Counted from the first letter of the stretch, positions 1 through 50,017 are shown. The stretch is 64,000 nt of DNA from Apostichopus japonicus (GCF_037975245.1 NC_092564.1:16634984-16698983); one strand, 5' to 3'. Program-made: numbers and translations. The notes: a model not told the origin generated them from the letters alone.

Positions 1-1063
1 TTACCTCGTATACACGCAACGAACTAAGCCGCAACCATACGAGTCATGTTGACGTCAAATCCTCAGGTATATACGTCAGTTCCTGGCCACACTGGGGTCA
101 ATAATGCAAAAACAAGTACATATCAAAACATATTTCCGGTGCATTTATATGAGCGTAGAAAACAAAGAACATAAATCTTTAGACTTTCGGATAAGGCACT
201 CTGACGCTTTTCCGGTTGCGGATGGGTGGTTAGATGTCGGTACTCCTCCCTCCCCCCCCCCCTTTCACAACTTGGGACCCGGCCACACCGGCCAATCGCC
301 TCTGACTGCCATGCAGTTTGAAGACATACGCATATATATGCCATTCTAAGTTTTCGTTCTTCTTTAGTTACTGTTCAATCTCTAACGAGATGGAAGGCCC
401 ACTTGGTATCGGCATCTCCTCTTTCAATATCTGAAAATTGTCCATACGATTGTTGGATATACTTACTGTATGTTTCAGGATGAAGAGGGTGGAAACAGGG
501 TGCGAGAGGATGCGACGATGTTGTAGGAGTCTTTCTGAGTTTTTGTATCAATTAAGCATGAACTCGTTTGGCATGTAAACAGTGTGTTTCGTCATGCCAT
601 TTTCATGGTTTCAACCTATACGCGACGTCTTCGTTTCATTTCATGGAGAGTATTTTTTTTTTACAACTTGTTAAGGCATGTTGTAATAAGTGGGACGAAA
701 TATAAGGAAAACCAATCACCTCCTTCTACGTCATCATCAGTAATAAGATGTTTGGTCATACTGTGAAACCCTCCCAGATTATTTTCACCATTTGAAGTAT
801 AAACAATTTCGTCAAACAGAATCTTTTTCAATTTGCTATTAGTTTTCATACAAAACCAAAATATAAAAAATAAATAAATAAATAAATAAAAAAATTACAC
901 ATGACCAGTAAAGTTAAGCAAATGGTCATATTACTAGATTTTAGCAATTGATTAATGTCAAATATTTATCAAAACCAAATTCTTATTAGTTACCGAATGA
1001 TATTCTGTAGCAGCTCAAAAAGGGAGATTTTTTAATGATCTCTGGTCTTGGTTTTTTTCCCAG
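1..1063. other. Left flank, probably intron of the repeat gene
   Basis: No module-like exon or signal-peptide exon is visible. There is a short AAAT-type microsatellite near 868-890 and AT-rich sequence. Because exon 1 is entered in phase 1, this stretch is most likely intron. Confidence 0.5.
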
Positions 1064-37709
<36,646 letters not shown>

Positions 37710-37717
<8 letters not shown>

Positions 37718-37741
37718 GGTCATCATTTTCGTAAAGATCAT
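37710..37741 (+). CDS. Exon 19: last coding exon, two codons and stop
   Basis: Acceptor TCCATGCAG, donor GATCAT|GTGAGT, 32 nt. Spliced to exon 18 in phase 1 it gives Cys-Arg-stop, with TAA at 37715-37717. The protein would therefore end on the same Cys that closes the other four-cysteine modules. The stop lies 24 nt before the next junction, too close to trigger nonsense-mediated decay. If this small exon is wrong, the C-terminus differs. Confidence 0.65.
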
Positions 37742-38025
37742 GTGAGTATTACTTGTTTGTGTGTGTGTTTATATTTAATTCATTTCTTGTTTAAATTTTT
37801 TCAACCATTATGGTTTAGTCGGTTCATTTTATGACGTGCCTTTGGGGTCAGCTTATTACGTCATCGTAAGTCTTTATGTCATCCAACCGCACAATGCCTG
37901 TCTCATTCTCAATCTCAACTCTCCCTTATGTTGTCCAAACACTTGTTGTCATCTATAAACCTCATTATGCCTCCATTAAGTCATCATTTCTGCAGTACGT
38001 CTCTGCCATCTGACGGGAGATGTAA

Positions 38026-38581
38026 TAAGGTGCCCAGACGTCCCCGATTTTCGGGGACAGTCCCCGATTACAGTGTGCTGTCCCCGATGAACAAGTTGTC
38101 CCCGAAAATGTCCCCGATTCGTCAAAATGTTCAGGAATTTCGAAAATATCCCACATTGTTAAGTAAAATAATTGTAAAAGCAAAATTTAGTCAAGTGAGC
38201 AGTCGCAGTACGGAACAGGTGGGCCAGTGTAAAGTGGAAACACTGTTAAAAAATATGCTAGATCGATCTAGCCTAGCACTCTTTCGACCGTATAATTGGC
38301 AACTACGGCGACACAACACTTATAGTGTGAGCATGAGCAACTCACAAGCTCTTAAAGAACCACTTAAAGTTAGTGAATTTCATCTAAAAAAAGCTACATT
38401 TTTGAAAATAAAATTGATTATCACCATTTTACATCTAAGCACCTTAGGCACTTGAAAATTTTCCAAAGGGGAGGGGGAAAATTTTCCAAAGGGGAAGGAA
38501 CCCCCTCCCCTTAGACCCCTCCCCCATATCAGTCACGCAATAAATGTCCCCGATTCCAGGCAGGAAAATATGGTCACCTTA
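38026..38581. mobile_element. Non-autonomous element with 8-bp target duplication (556 bp)
   Basis: Flanked by AGATGTAA on both sides (38018-38025 and 38582-38589). Termini TAAGGTGCCCAGA and, inverted, TAAGGTGACCATA. The left end is rich in GTCCCCGATT units. The 8-bp duplication suggests hAT, but the ends differ from the CAG-type elements in this window. The open frame at 37928-38455 crosses its edge and is not a gene. Confidence 0.8.
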
Positions 38582-38962
38582 AGATGTAATCCAGAACAAC
38601 AAATAACATGTAGCATGGAGTAGACCAACAACTATACACATAGCATTTTGAGTTCTTTTTTTTAACTGGCCTCGAAAAGTGCCACAAAATGGAGATTCAA
38701 ACCAAGCTGCTGCATTTTGTTCCCAAATTTACCAACCTTACTTTACTCAAATGATGGCAATTGATCAGGATATGACACCCTCCTAGATGGTTGGGCAGCA
38801 AAAAGTCACTAACAGCACAACGAGGTTGACAACAAAAGAGAGTTTGGACAACCTAATGGCTTGAGACGGCATGAGTTGAGTCAATAGGTCGGCAACCATA
38901 TCATTCAATTACCATGCACTCCGGTTCTCTCACCAGTTCCCTTCCACTTCACATCAATCTTA

Positions 38963-39222
38963 CCCATCACCCCTCCCCACGTCACCCCTCCCCACATCAC
39001 CCCTCCCCACATACCCCTCCCCACATCACCCCTCCCCACATCACCCCTCCCCACATCACCCCTCCCCACACACCCCTCCTCACATCACCCCTCCCCACAT
39101 CACCCCTCCCCACATCACCCCTCCCCACATCACCCCTCCCCACATCACCCTCCCCCACATCACCCCTCCCCCACATCACCCATCCCCACATCACCCCTCC
39201 CTTCATCACCCCTCCCCACATC
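38963..39222. repeat. 15-bp C-rich minisatellite
   Basis: About 17 units of CATCACCCCTCCCCA with small variants. Runs of C on this strand give runs of G on the other. Confidence 0.95.
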
Positions 39223-39429
39223 ACTGTTACCCTTACTACCCTTCTCACTACCTGTTTCTGTCACCCCTTACCATATCACCACCCCTCATCACCATTTCAA
39301 TTTACCCCTCTCATCACTCCAGCAGTCAAATGCATTATGACCATCCAGCATACTTTTATTGGGGTTTTGAATTCTCAGTTTTTTTTAAAAATTATTTTGC
39401 ATCTGTTGTATTGTTTTATCTCCTTTCAG

Positions 39430-39995
39430 GGTTACTTGTCAAAGACTTGGCAGAAGATAATGTAAGCATCAGGATGGCATAACATCATGAAAGGCGAATG
39501 AAAAGCTACAAAGAATTATAATTCAATAACTCTTTTAAAAGAAAACAAAGCAAATTAAGCATAATGTTGCCTTTTTTCCATTTTTACTATCAAAGTTTAC
39601 CATGGGAGTTGCTTCCTCCAAGGTTTATAATTAGCCTTTAATATGAAGTGCTGTTTTAATCAAGAGGCGAATCAGTTTACAAAAATTAATGTTTAATCGA
39701 GAGAAATCGTCGCAGAAAGTGCCACATAATCTTGTAAATGGCTGGATTGAAAGGATTATGTTTGCTTGTAATTTTTATGAACGTCTTATTAATTCAATGA
39801 AGAGTGTACTTATTAAGAAAAATATGCAAGGTTTTTTTTTTTTTTTTGATTTTTATAGAGCTTTCTTGTTGCGGATCTGTGACAAAGAAATGTTATAGTT
39901 CTGTGATTTTGAAAGACTCTAGCCGTGTTAATTATGGTTTGTGTTGCTATGGTAACTACATTAAAAGCCTCACAATAAAATGCTTCTGAAATAAT
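39430..39995 (+). other. Probable 3' UTR exon and polyadenylation signal
   Basis: A good acceptor (TATCTCCTTTCAG) precedes 39430, and AATAAA stands at 39974-39979, so transcription of the repeat gene probably ends near 39,995. No long open frame is present in this stretch. The link to exon 19 is inference. Confidence 0.5.
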
Positions 39996-42900
39996 GAATT
40001 ACTATTGTTTGTAATTTTCTTGTATTGTTACACCTGAGAATTAACAACTGTTAATAATCATGTTTTGAAAAGAATCGTAAGCATTCTTTATATCGTGGGT
40101 AACAAGATCAAGGGGTGCAACCACATATACTTCTTTGGAGGGGAGGGGGGGTAGTTGCTTTAGACCCTCCAGAATAAATTCATGGTAGGCTCAGCTCAGA
40201 TCAGACCCCACTCCCCCCCCCCCCTTTGTAGACAGAATATTACCAAAAAAAATCTAGTATACAATACATAAGTATGTAACATGCACTGGTGATACAACCT
40301 AAAAAGTCAAACAATCTTCATCATTGTGACCATTCTTGGAAAACTCAGTTAAACCAGTAACAACAGTTAAGCATCTTAAATTTTAAAGGCTATATCCAAC
40401 TGAACAACATAATGCATGACCTCGGTAAGTAGTGTAGCTATGGTAGATGGAGGGAGCTAGGCCAGCAACTATTTGTTTCCTAGTCTGCACACCGCCCCCC
40501 CCCCCCCCCATCAAAGAAAAAGAAAATGCCAGGACTTTTTGTTTTGTGTTTGGTGACTCAGCAACCTTTGTGAGCGTGGATGTGACGCTAGCTTGTAGAC
40601 ACGATATCTCAACAACACAAGTTGAATCAATGTCGCACGACCTTACATGTATTTACGTAGATTTCCTCAGGCTCAACCTCTTAGGGTTTGTTTTTCTCAT
40701 GTAACCCACCCCCCTCCACCCCCTAGTCAACTTTCCTTGAAATAAAGGATGATAGTGGTATTCAGTATAATTGGGTGGTACTAAGTAAGGTAGGGTAGTG
40801 TAGGAATGTAAGGATAACGAAAGGTATACAAATAAACTTTTGAATGATTTCGGTGTTTCAGTCAAATTTAACTTTTGACGTCAAGTCAAAACTTAGACTG
40901 ATTAAGGGGTACATGAAACAAAACAAAGTTGATCATTTGACGGTTAGCTGTCTATATCCACGTACGGGAATTGAATTGGCGCTTCTCTTTAACCACGGTA
41001 CCGATGTACTACATGAGGCCTGCTTTGTTGTGTAGGCCTAAATGTAGGCCGCCTTCAAATTTTGAATGATAATAGCCAGTTGTTATTAGTTTTTGAAGGT
41101 TATTTTGCTATCGTTTGACTTTTCTCACTTGAAATTATTTAAGAAATGGATAACAAGTGAGGGCCCGATATCTAAAACCCCTCCAGCAGCCCCCACCCCA
41201 TGCTCCGCAGTCCCTGCATGACCATATTTAATGGCTTGGTAGGAAATGGTGCAGATTTAAATTCATCATCATACTACAATTTTGATACAAGTTTCACCAT
41301 GAGTGGTAATTCTTAGTCCATACAATGTATTGCGACGATGAAATGACAGCGTACACAGAAATGCTCATGTAAATTAATTCGTACCCGTAAAGCTATTCTT
41401 CTTGGGAAAAACGAATCGTATGGTGTAACTTTGATTTGTACCAAAGAAAAGCAAAGTGATGGACGTCAAGAAAAGGCAAGGGTGGATGCAATTGTGATCA
41501 AACCCGTTCCGATTCATTCTGGTCTTGAACGCCGATAACACTTAAAATTCATTGCGTTTTATAAAAGCACCGCCACATTGCGCCCTACCTAACACACATA
41601 GCCTATATACACACCCGGTCGTGCCCAAAAAATGTTTTCCCTGATTTGCGATGTATCGCTTTCATGTAGCAGCGTAGAAAATAATAACTTTCTTAAATTA
41701 TAATATAACAAACACTATAGTTTATAAGATTAATCTGCCATAGACCAAATCCTTTAAATGGCGCTTTCATGTGTTTCTGGAAAGTAATGTACCATTTTTT
41801 TTTATGAAAGAAACCCTCTTGGACTTTATGATGAAATAAAGGAGGTTAATGAGCAGGTAATTATTTATTCCATTTGGTTGTCAACATTTCCTCGTTCAGA
41901 CACCTTCATATATTTGACACTGATTTTGGTTTGGTTCTGTCTCTATCTTGATCCAATAACGTCGAGAATGCTAAAGCAGTGGCGTATAATTCACATGTTT
42001 TCCTTCGAAATTTGGACGACTTTCCTCCTAAAGCAATTGACAATAATCTTTTCAATTTTGAAAGTTCGACTTTTATAGTTTAAAATTTGTATTTTCAGAT
42101 TTCGAATGTTTTCTCAAAACTTCAATTTTATACCGTCAGTAATGTCAACTTTTTTTTCAAAATATTTTCAAAAATGTTTTCAAGTATTTATTCAAAATTA
42201 TGCATTATTTTTTTTTATTTGCAATATTTCATTTCTATCTTTCGACTATTATATCTGAAAATGTTGACTATTTTATCTTAAAAATTCACCCTATTTGAGA
42301 CCATAGGACTTTAAATTGTTTTTCCTCCCCAAGGATGGGGGGTGGAACAGTGGGAAGGGGAGGGGGGTTAGCGATGGCCTTCATCTACCCATGCACCTCA
42401 TCCTTTTCTTCGCTCCTACCTATTCCATGCACTCGTAATGAAGTTACCGAATCGACCACCTTGATTTAAATAAAGTTATATCACGAAATATGTTATGACA
42501 TTGACAAGTATCGTCAAATTATCTACTTAGCGGGATGACACTAGATATTTTAAGTGTCGTCTTTCAAAGACTTCACACAAACAGCGCCATGATTACAATT
42601 GACAATGCCACGAACACCAAGCTGTGAAAGAGGGTGTAGATCAGGGTTAATTAAGCAGATGTCACTGTATATCACTACAGCGTTTAATTCCACCTTCATG
42701 TTACTACAGTTTTCTATCGGTCAATGTATTCCGCTGTCTCCATCAACACCCTTCATGGGTCCGACCTCCCTTCTTTGCCCCCTGTTCAAATTATATATCG
42801 TAGCCCTATAGTTCCATATTCCCTGAAAAACTACAGTTTTAAATATCGCTAAAAGTAATACTTAATTTTGTCGCATGTCGCATGTCGCCCTCCCCAAACC

Positions 42901-44087
42901 AATATTCACTTCGATTTCAAGGTTCTCAGGGATGAACCATAGTCATACGAACATGGAGCAGAGCTGGGTCGCTGGGGTGTGAACGAGTAGACGAAAGATG
43001 AACCTCCCCCACTTTGAAAAGGTCGGACAGGAGTCAGCTACAACCCCTCACGTTCATATACCTCCTTATACGTCTAATTTTTACCGACACTGACATTCTA
43101 CAAAACTGCCTTTTTCTGATGAAGACACCAAACACCACCTGTTCCCCCACCTCACAAACACACACACACACACACTTTTTGATAGCTTCATATGCCACTG
43201 TTTAACATTGTTATTTGGAGAAGTAATTGCAATGTCTATAAAGAAAGGAAAATACAAAAAAATAAATAAATCAAACAAACAAAACAAAACCATTTTAGAA
43301 GTTAACAGTAACTAATTTGTTGTTGTTGCAATTTACAAGGTTTTCCTTTCTTCTTAAATTTTGTAAGAATATTTCAATTGCTTCCAAACTCTGCAGACAG
43401 GAATTAATAAGAATCCCCCCCCCCCCCCACCTCACCTTCGTCTTTTGGAGTAAATGTTGTCAAAGATAACAATGGCGTGGCGCCCTCTATTAACCCCTTT
43501 CTTTTCTTATCTTCCTATTTCTTTACTTTTTTTTTTTTACTTTATTCGAGTACCGAGCAGAGAAGCATCCTGCTATTAATGAATCCAATTAATATCAAAT
43601 ATCCTGAACTTAAAGTCATGTCCAACCAAGAAAGGACCTTGTAACACCTGAGGTGTTCGACCAACTCTGAGCGGGGACAGCTGGTCAACAAACAGTTGTT
43701 CACACATTTTGTTTTCCTTCTTTTTTTTCTGTGCTGTCCTTGACACAAACATCAATATTTAACTATCAGTATAATAAATATGATTCAGAACCTGATACGG
43801 TTTTGATAAAAACATTGTGGAAATTGTATGACTTTTCCGACAGTTTGCTAAATAAAGTTGTTTAACTTCTCGGCCACCATAGCTTTGAAGCGTCGAACAG
43901 AATCACCCTATTGAAATCGCTAACTCCAACAAACATGGCTTTTTATAGCTATATTTTAACAAGACGTAAGGATTCATATTGTAACGCCTTGTCGCACTAC
44001 GTCAAGCAAAGTGATCTTGCTTGTGATATTCGAATTCATATTCTTTGAAATCACACGTTGTAGAAAGTATATACATGGTAAGACTCA
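39996..44087. other. Intergenic, no gene seen
   Basis: AT-rich with C runs (40211-40224, 40494-40509, 43415-43429), a CA run at 43160-43173 and a T-rich stretch at 42080-42290. Small open frames lack family resemblance or splice context. Confidence 0.6.
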
Positions 44088-44095
44088 GGGGCGGA

Positions 44096-44540
44096 CTGGG
44101 TCTTAAAACCGGCCCGGACATTTTCCACCTAGACCGGGCCATTATTCATTGTTATGCTACTTACATAGTGATCGCCGTCCCGGGGGAGGGGTAAAAGGGG
44201 TTAAAATGTAAATAAATATAGGCAATAATATATGTTATAGACTGGATTTTATGTAATTTTTTAAGGATTTTGTGACAACATGCTTGAAAAAAATGGAAAA
44301 ACCTAAATAAAATCCATTAGCACGGACGGGATGCCAATAGCATGTTCTTTTGTTACGAACTAACAGACTAAATAACATGGTGATTTCATGAGCTGATTCC
44401 CACAGTTAAAAATATATTTCTACATAGCCCGTCTGTATTCCATTAACTACTGTGAAAATGGGCTGTAATTTTACCAGGCTCCCCAGCCCACCGGCCCACC
44501 GGGCATTGCCCAAATGTCGAGCGTGGCCAGTCCGCCGCTG
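44096..44540. mobile_element. hAT-like MITE (445 bp)
   Basis: Ends CAGGGGCGGACTGGG and, inverted, CAGCGGCGGACTGGC. Flanked by exact 8-bp repeats GTAAGACT (44088-44095 and 44541-44548). No coding capacity. Confidence 0.9.
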
Positions 44541-44548
44541 GTAAGACT

Positions 44549-45769
44549 GTCGGTTCCAGAAGCTGACGTTGGGTAGTGAGGTAGCTATACCGGGGTGGAA
44601 GGGGTGCGAGGGGCTTGCCCACAAATATGTGTCTCTCGCCCGCTCCCCCCCCCCCCAGCCAAAAAAAAAAGAAGAAAATATTGGAGGATATTTTTTAGGG
44701 TAAGTATTGGGCTCCTAAAACCCCCAGAAAATTCACAATTGTCCACATCAGGTACGATTACGGGGAATGACATAATCGGGTAGGCTGGGGTAGGCGAGGG
44801 GTCTCAACTACTAATATGAAGTTTGTGGACTTGGCCACTCGGTTTTACCGCCCAACCAACGATAACAAAAAACCGTCGAGACCACCTGAATTCGATATGG
44901 GTAATAGTCTGGTGGATGTAGGAGATGATACTTGATTCGAATAGGTGTCCCTAAAATTTTCCATCATGACCTCGTCACAAGTCAACATGACTTTATCTTG
45001 TCATCTTACGTATATAAAACAGCCATATAACATTATTTTCGAGCTTTGAGAACGAAGGACATATTAACATATATATATTAACATTATATATATTAACATA
45101 TATATATATTATCTCAGGTACAGTACGTATTTTATGTAACTAGAATTATATTGCTAGGATTGCTATTAATATGGTAAATGTTATCCAGCTATACGAAATC
45201 TTGCAGACGTCACGTACTGTAAACATTCTGATATTAAACGATGAATTGTAAGATTAACTATTCAAGGACGTTATTATTTTTTTTATTCAGACATTTATTT
45301 AACAATTTTTTCTATATATATTTTTTATCATGAATTGAGTTAAAACAGAATTAATGTATATATATACCTGGATGGAGAACAACCGCTGACGTGTAATTTC
45401 ATATTGTTGAATCTAGCTGCGAAAATAACCTCGTCATGTTAGAAGTTGTTTTGAGGGGAAAAAATGAATGCAGAAAGAAAAACACTTAAGTCAATTGTAT
45501 TAACAATACATGACATGCAAAACATTCACCATGGATAGACAATGTTTTTTATCCTTTCAGTCCCACCGGCTCGCTGAGTTTTCTCAGCACGCCATTCTTT
45601 TATTCTAAGAGGAGATTATATGTTTCCAAGGTTACTCTATATATTGTACCTCAGGTTATCTCACGTTCAACTTCAAAGTCTTTCTTAATCCTAAAAGGTG
45701 ATAAAGGCAAGTAACCATCAAAATAGTCCTCTCGTCACGTCCATCGTTATTGTCTGTTAATGTTTGTTT
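44549..45769. other. Intergenic, no gene seen
   Basis: Contains a C run at 44646-44656 and an ATATATTAACAT microsatellite at 45060-45112. Nothing else recognised. Confidence 0.6.
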
Positions 45770-45777
45770 ATTATATC

Positions 45778-46262
45778 CAGGGGGTAGGAGCCGGAGGAGG
45801 CACTGGGCACGTGCCCCCCCCCCCCCCAACTTTTTTTTCCAAAATAGCAAATGTGCCCTACTGGCAAATAAAATGTGCCCCTTTGATGAAGAACTGTCTA
45901 TTGCATATCTTAAGCCTTTGTTAATTTTAATATTTTATTTTAATTATTTATAATTTCTTGTCTGTACATGCTAATGATCAGTAACCGAGGTTGTTAAAGA
46001 CCTTTGTTCAAGGAATGAACACAGGAGGATTTTTGTTTTTGGCAAAGTTCTAAATTATGGATGGACAGAAGTATAGATGTAGGTTGATAAATTTACGTGC
46101 ACCATAATAGTATTGATAGCATACTAACACATCATATATATTTAAGTGACAGGGCCGGTGTGTATCGGTTTATAGCATAACGAGTGGTGGTTGTGGAATG
46201 AGAAAGTGCTCCTCTGATGTTGTGCCCCCCCCCCCACTGTTTGAAAGTTTCCTACCCCCCTG
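45778..46262. mobile_element. hAT-like MITE (485 bp), older copy
   Basis: Ends CAGGGGGTAGGAGCC and, inverted, CAGGGGGGTAGGAAA. Flanks ATTATATC (45770-45777) and ATTACATC (46263-46270) match at 7 of 8 positions, as expected if one base has mutated since insertion. C runs lie near both ends. Confidence 0.72.
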
Positions 46263-46270
46263 ATTACATC

Positions 46271-46832
46271 GGACTCGAGTCTAATTTGTTCTGTGGTCTC
46301 GACATCAAAAGTACTCCCATGGTCTATAACCTCTGGTCTCAAACCGAGTCCTTGCAGCAATATATAATTTTAAGTCCTTCCCGAAATCTTTCCCGAAAAT
46401 AGCCATATGGTTTCGATAAAATCAAATTTGATTTATTACTGTGGTAAACCCACACTGGTTATTTATCATAGAAAGTGTCTGGATTGATATGGAAACCATG
46501 CGCAATAGTGTTTCGCCTTCAAGAAGTACCAATCATCATTTGTATATTAATTACCGAGCCTAATTCACATCGAAAATCCTTCCAGTTCATCCAAATTATA
46601 ACCTGCCATCTAAATTTAGTATCAACCAAATAAGATTTAGGGCCCTGGTATTTAAACCTTTTTGCTTGGGGACTCTAATTTTCACCACCATGTTGGGTCA
46701 CCCTCTAGTCACGGACTTTGTGGCCTAGGAACGTGATGTACGTGGAAGAGGTATATACTCCTCCCGTTTGAGAAATTTTGATATCATTAGGGATGCTTAA
46801 TTGCAAAATTAATTATAAATTACTATATATAG

Positions 46833-46868
<36 letters not shown>

Positions 46869-46880
46869 GTATATGTATAT

Positions 46881-46956
<76 letters not shown>

Positions 46957-47659
46957 TTATATGCATATACCATGTGGTATTATAGGCACTAAACATGTGA
47001 TATTGCATATGCTATATAGGCCTATGTATCATCTTTGTTTTAAAAATGTAAGTTTTAAGAAGACTCTCATCACTGACACTTGTTACAGTGATTAAGTTTG
47101 GAACTTGTGATTAATAAAATCTCCCCTGAGACTGACTGATCAGGGAATTTGTCGCAATATTATACCGTTAACTTGTGATTGTACTTGTTCCGAGAGTTGC
47201 CAAGTGAAGTTCAGACTCGTTTGTTCAAGTTATTTGGCGACAATTTCCAATCTCGTCACAAATAGATTGCAGCTGAGGTTAATGCCTTCCAAGGCCATGT
47301 TGAATTAGTTTCGTCTAAAAAATAAATTAAATAACAAGTAAAACGACAGGCAAAAAGAAGAAAAAAAAGGTGTTTCCATATTAACTTTCTTGTCAACACT
47401 GAAGTGGAGATCGGCATAGAAGTTTTATTTTATTTCAAAAACAGGATTTCCGACCGACGATTTGTGAACTTTTGGACGATTTGTAACACTGTAAGATCTA
47501 TATATTGAGGGCGTTAAGTTGTGATGTAATTGTGCCTGCATTTCGCAGAACTGCACCCATTTCAATATACATGGTTGGATCTCACACGTATAGTTATACC
47601 TACATGGCGTAGGATGCTTCGTCCAACGTACATGTCCTTCTGGACGAGTCTGTTTTAGC
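46271..47659. other. Intergenic, no gene seen
   Basis: Contains a (TA)n tract at about 46824-46960. Otherwise AT-rich; nothing recognised. Confidence 0.6.
46824..46960. repeat. (TA)n microsatellite
   Basis: About 135 bp of TA with TG and TTTA interruptions; similar to the tract at 1849-1994. Confidence 0.96.
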
Positions 47660-47667
47660 GGTTTAAT

Positions 47668-48026
47668 CAGTGGCGTAGGAAGGCACTTTTGAGTGGGGGG
47701 CTGAAGACTGATGGCCGGCCTGGGGGAGGGGTCTAAGGGGAGGGGGTGTCCCCCTCCCCTTTGGAATTTTTTTGCATTTCCAGGTGGCCTCAGATGCAAT
47801 TTGGTGCAATATAGCACACTTCAACACCCACTCCATTTTGTAAAGAATTTTGCATTTTCACCTGGCCTTAGATACAATTTGGTGCTTCAAATGAGATTTT
47901 TTCTCATTTGGAAATGAAAAAGGGGTTTTCTGACTTGCGGAGCGGGGGGCGGAACGATACTTCCGCCCCCCCATATTTTTCACTGGGGGGCTGGCGCCCC
48001 CCAGCCCCCCGGTTCCTACGCCCTTG
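47668..48026 (+). mobile_element. hAT-like MITE family B, copy 1
   Basis: A 359-bp element with ends CAGTGGCGTAGGAAGGC and, inverted, CAAGGGCGTAGGAACCG. Flanked by exact 8-bp repeats GGTTTAAT (47660-47667 and 48027-48034). Homologous over its length to 52118-52501 and 59837-60207. Internally it has the inverted pair AAATGAGATTTTTTCTCATTT. Confidence 0.93.
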
Positions 48027-48034
48027 GGTTTAAT

Positions 48035-49624
48035 GCATCTATCACCAGAAGCAATATCATTATAACAACAAAAACAACATATATTAACAACAATAACACC
48101 ACCACAAAAAATAAAATTTAACACAAATAAGCAGTTTGTACGACTAAGCGAAATTAGAGCAAAGTGTGGTGGTTTTTTAAGTTCCACTGACGTCATACAC
48201 TGGATTGACCAAAGTAGACCCTTTGTAGTATTTATATAGTTTATTAAATTCAGTATGGAGAAGTGTAATTAGCCTGACCTATAGCTGGTAAACGGTACCT
48301 TTGTCAAAAGCAATAAATAACGTCCTCCGAATTTGACATGCAAAATAATAGCGAGGCCAGATATAAACTGTTGTATGTGTCAGCAGTATATGGCTGTTGA
48401 TTTGTTGCTTTTTTGAAAGATCATTCTTGTATTCAGTCTATATTGGATAGGCTACATACTACGGTCAATAATATGGAGATTCCTCCCTAATTATTACAAC
48501 GTAATAAATCATGCATGTATTTCATTAAAGACCGTACTTATTAGGTGCCGTCATGACTCATGAGTCGATCGAAACAATCTAAACCCTTTAATATTTCGAG
48601 AAATGGCAAGGAAATTGCTGCACTATAAGTTTGTCAAAGCTAAGTATAGCCTGGAGCATGGTAAACACCTCTTGAGCTATATATATGTAGAAACGTGTGC
48701 AAAAACATAACAGGTAAATATATCCTTATTTGGCTTTGACCCTTCCCCTCCTCTGTATTGCATTGTCTGGTTTGATTACAAGGAAAATAGTACAAAGCAG
48801 TTATGGTATAACGAGCCCTAAGGGGGGCGACATTTACGTGACATTGAGATATGTCTCTGGCTTGGAAGCGAGTTCTAACAACATTTACAAGGTCATGTCA
48901 AGTTAAATATCGTGTTTCTCGCATGTCAACTTGAGTAATGTGAAGAAATGTCTGAGGATAGGGTGAGACCTTTTCCTTATAGTTGAACCTCCGTCATTAT
49001 AAAATGTCTGGCAACCTTGTCAGGCCCTAGAAAATGTATATAGAGTCGAATCAAATCCCTTGTCAAATATTGAATGACTTACGCCATTTTGAAAGATCGT
49101 ATCATTTAACGAAGCAACTTAGATCGATTTCCGTTCCTCTGAGGTGGAGGGCGGGGTTGCGGAAATAAAGAGATCGGGAAAGGGATAGAAGGGAAAGATA
49201 ATGGGAAGGGTAAGAAGGCGGGTGGGGGGGGGGAGGCGAGAATGGGAGACATAAGGAGGAAATAAAAGGTGAAAGGAAGAGGAAGAATGGGAACTTGAAG
49301 AAAGGAGGGGAAGGCACTTGTGAACTGAAAGGGGCAGGGGAAGCCGGGAAGGAAAGGATAGGAAAGGTTAACGCTTTGCCCTCAGTTATCTCTCTCCATT
49401 GTCCACAACAACAATGAAACTGAAATGTCGGTTCAGAACTTAAAAAAAAAAAAAAAAATTCTGCTCTCCGACGAGGATAGCTAAGCGCAATATGTCAAGA
49501 GGGCAACATCCCACGCGGACATTCCACAGGGAAAGATAAAAAACCGTCATCGTGGGTTACAGGCAAAATGTCATTGTTTGAACGTTACCGTCTAGATAGA
49601 GATATGGTACGCATGCAACCTGTA
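48035..49624. other. Intergenic, no gene seen
   Basis: Contains a purine-rich stretch at about 49140-49375 and an A run at 49441-49458. No gene seen. Confidence 0.6.
49140..49375. repeat. Long purine-rich tract
   Basis: About 235 bp in which the + strand is overwhelmingly A and G (GGGAAAGGGATAGAAGGGAA and similar), not a simple tandem unit. Confidence 0.8.
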
Positions 49625-49632
49625 CCCCTCGT

Positions 49633-50009
49633 CATAGGCGTAGGAGGCGGGAGAGGGCTGGGGGGGGGGGCTGCAGTCCCCCAACCAAATATTTTTGTGA
49701 AATTTCGGGCAATATGCTGAGAGTTTTTTGGGCACCTACTGAAAGAAAAATAAATTGCAATGTGTTTTTCAATGGTTAAACTGATATTACTATTATCATT
49801 ATTATTGTAACGACTTCCCCGAAAATGATAACCAATATGGAAGGGTTATAACACGGCAAATGATTCTATGTAATTGGCATGCGATGTAATAACCGATGCA
49901 TTCCTATATGATATGTACATTAACGTGTTGAACGGGCGTAGCGCGAAAACTGTTTTTTCGGGCAAGTCGTTACAGTCCCCCCAAATCAAACTGGGCTCCA
50001 ACGCCTATG
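49633..50009. mobile_element. hAT-like MITE (377 bp), separate family
   Basis: Ends CATAGGCGTAGGAGGC and, inverted, CATAGGCGTTGGAGCC. Flanked by exact 8-bp repeats CCCCTCGT (49625-49632 and 50010-50017). The interior is unlike family B apart from G and C runs near the ends. Confidence 0.9.
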
Positions 50010-50017
50010 CCCCTCGT

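Larger units (their letters stand above)
37742..39429 (+). other. Intron 19 in the 3' UTR (1.7 kb)
   Basis: Contains a hAT-like element and a C-rich minisatellite, listed separately. Confidence 0.55.

Noticed and set aside
37928-38455. 175-codon open frame
   Set aside because: It crosses the edge of the 556-bp transposon at 38026 and follows its sequence; there is no domain resemblance.
38914-39465. 183-codon Pro/His/Thr-rich frame
   Set aside because: It is the translation of the 15-bp C-rich minisatellite.
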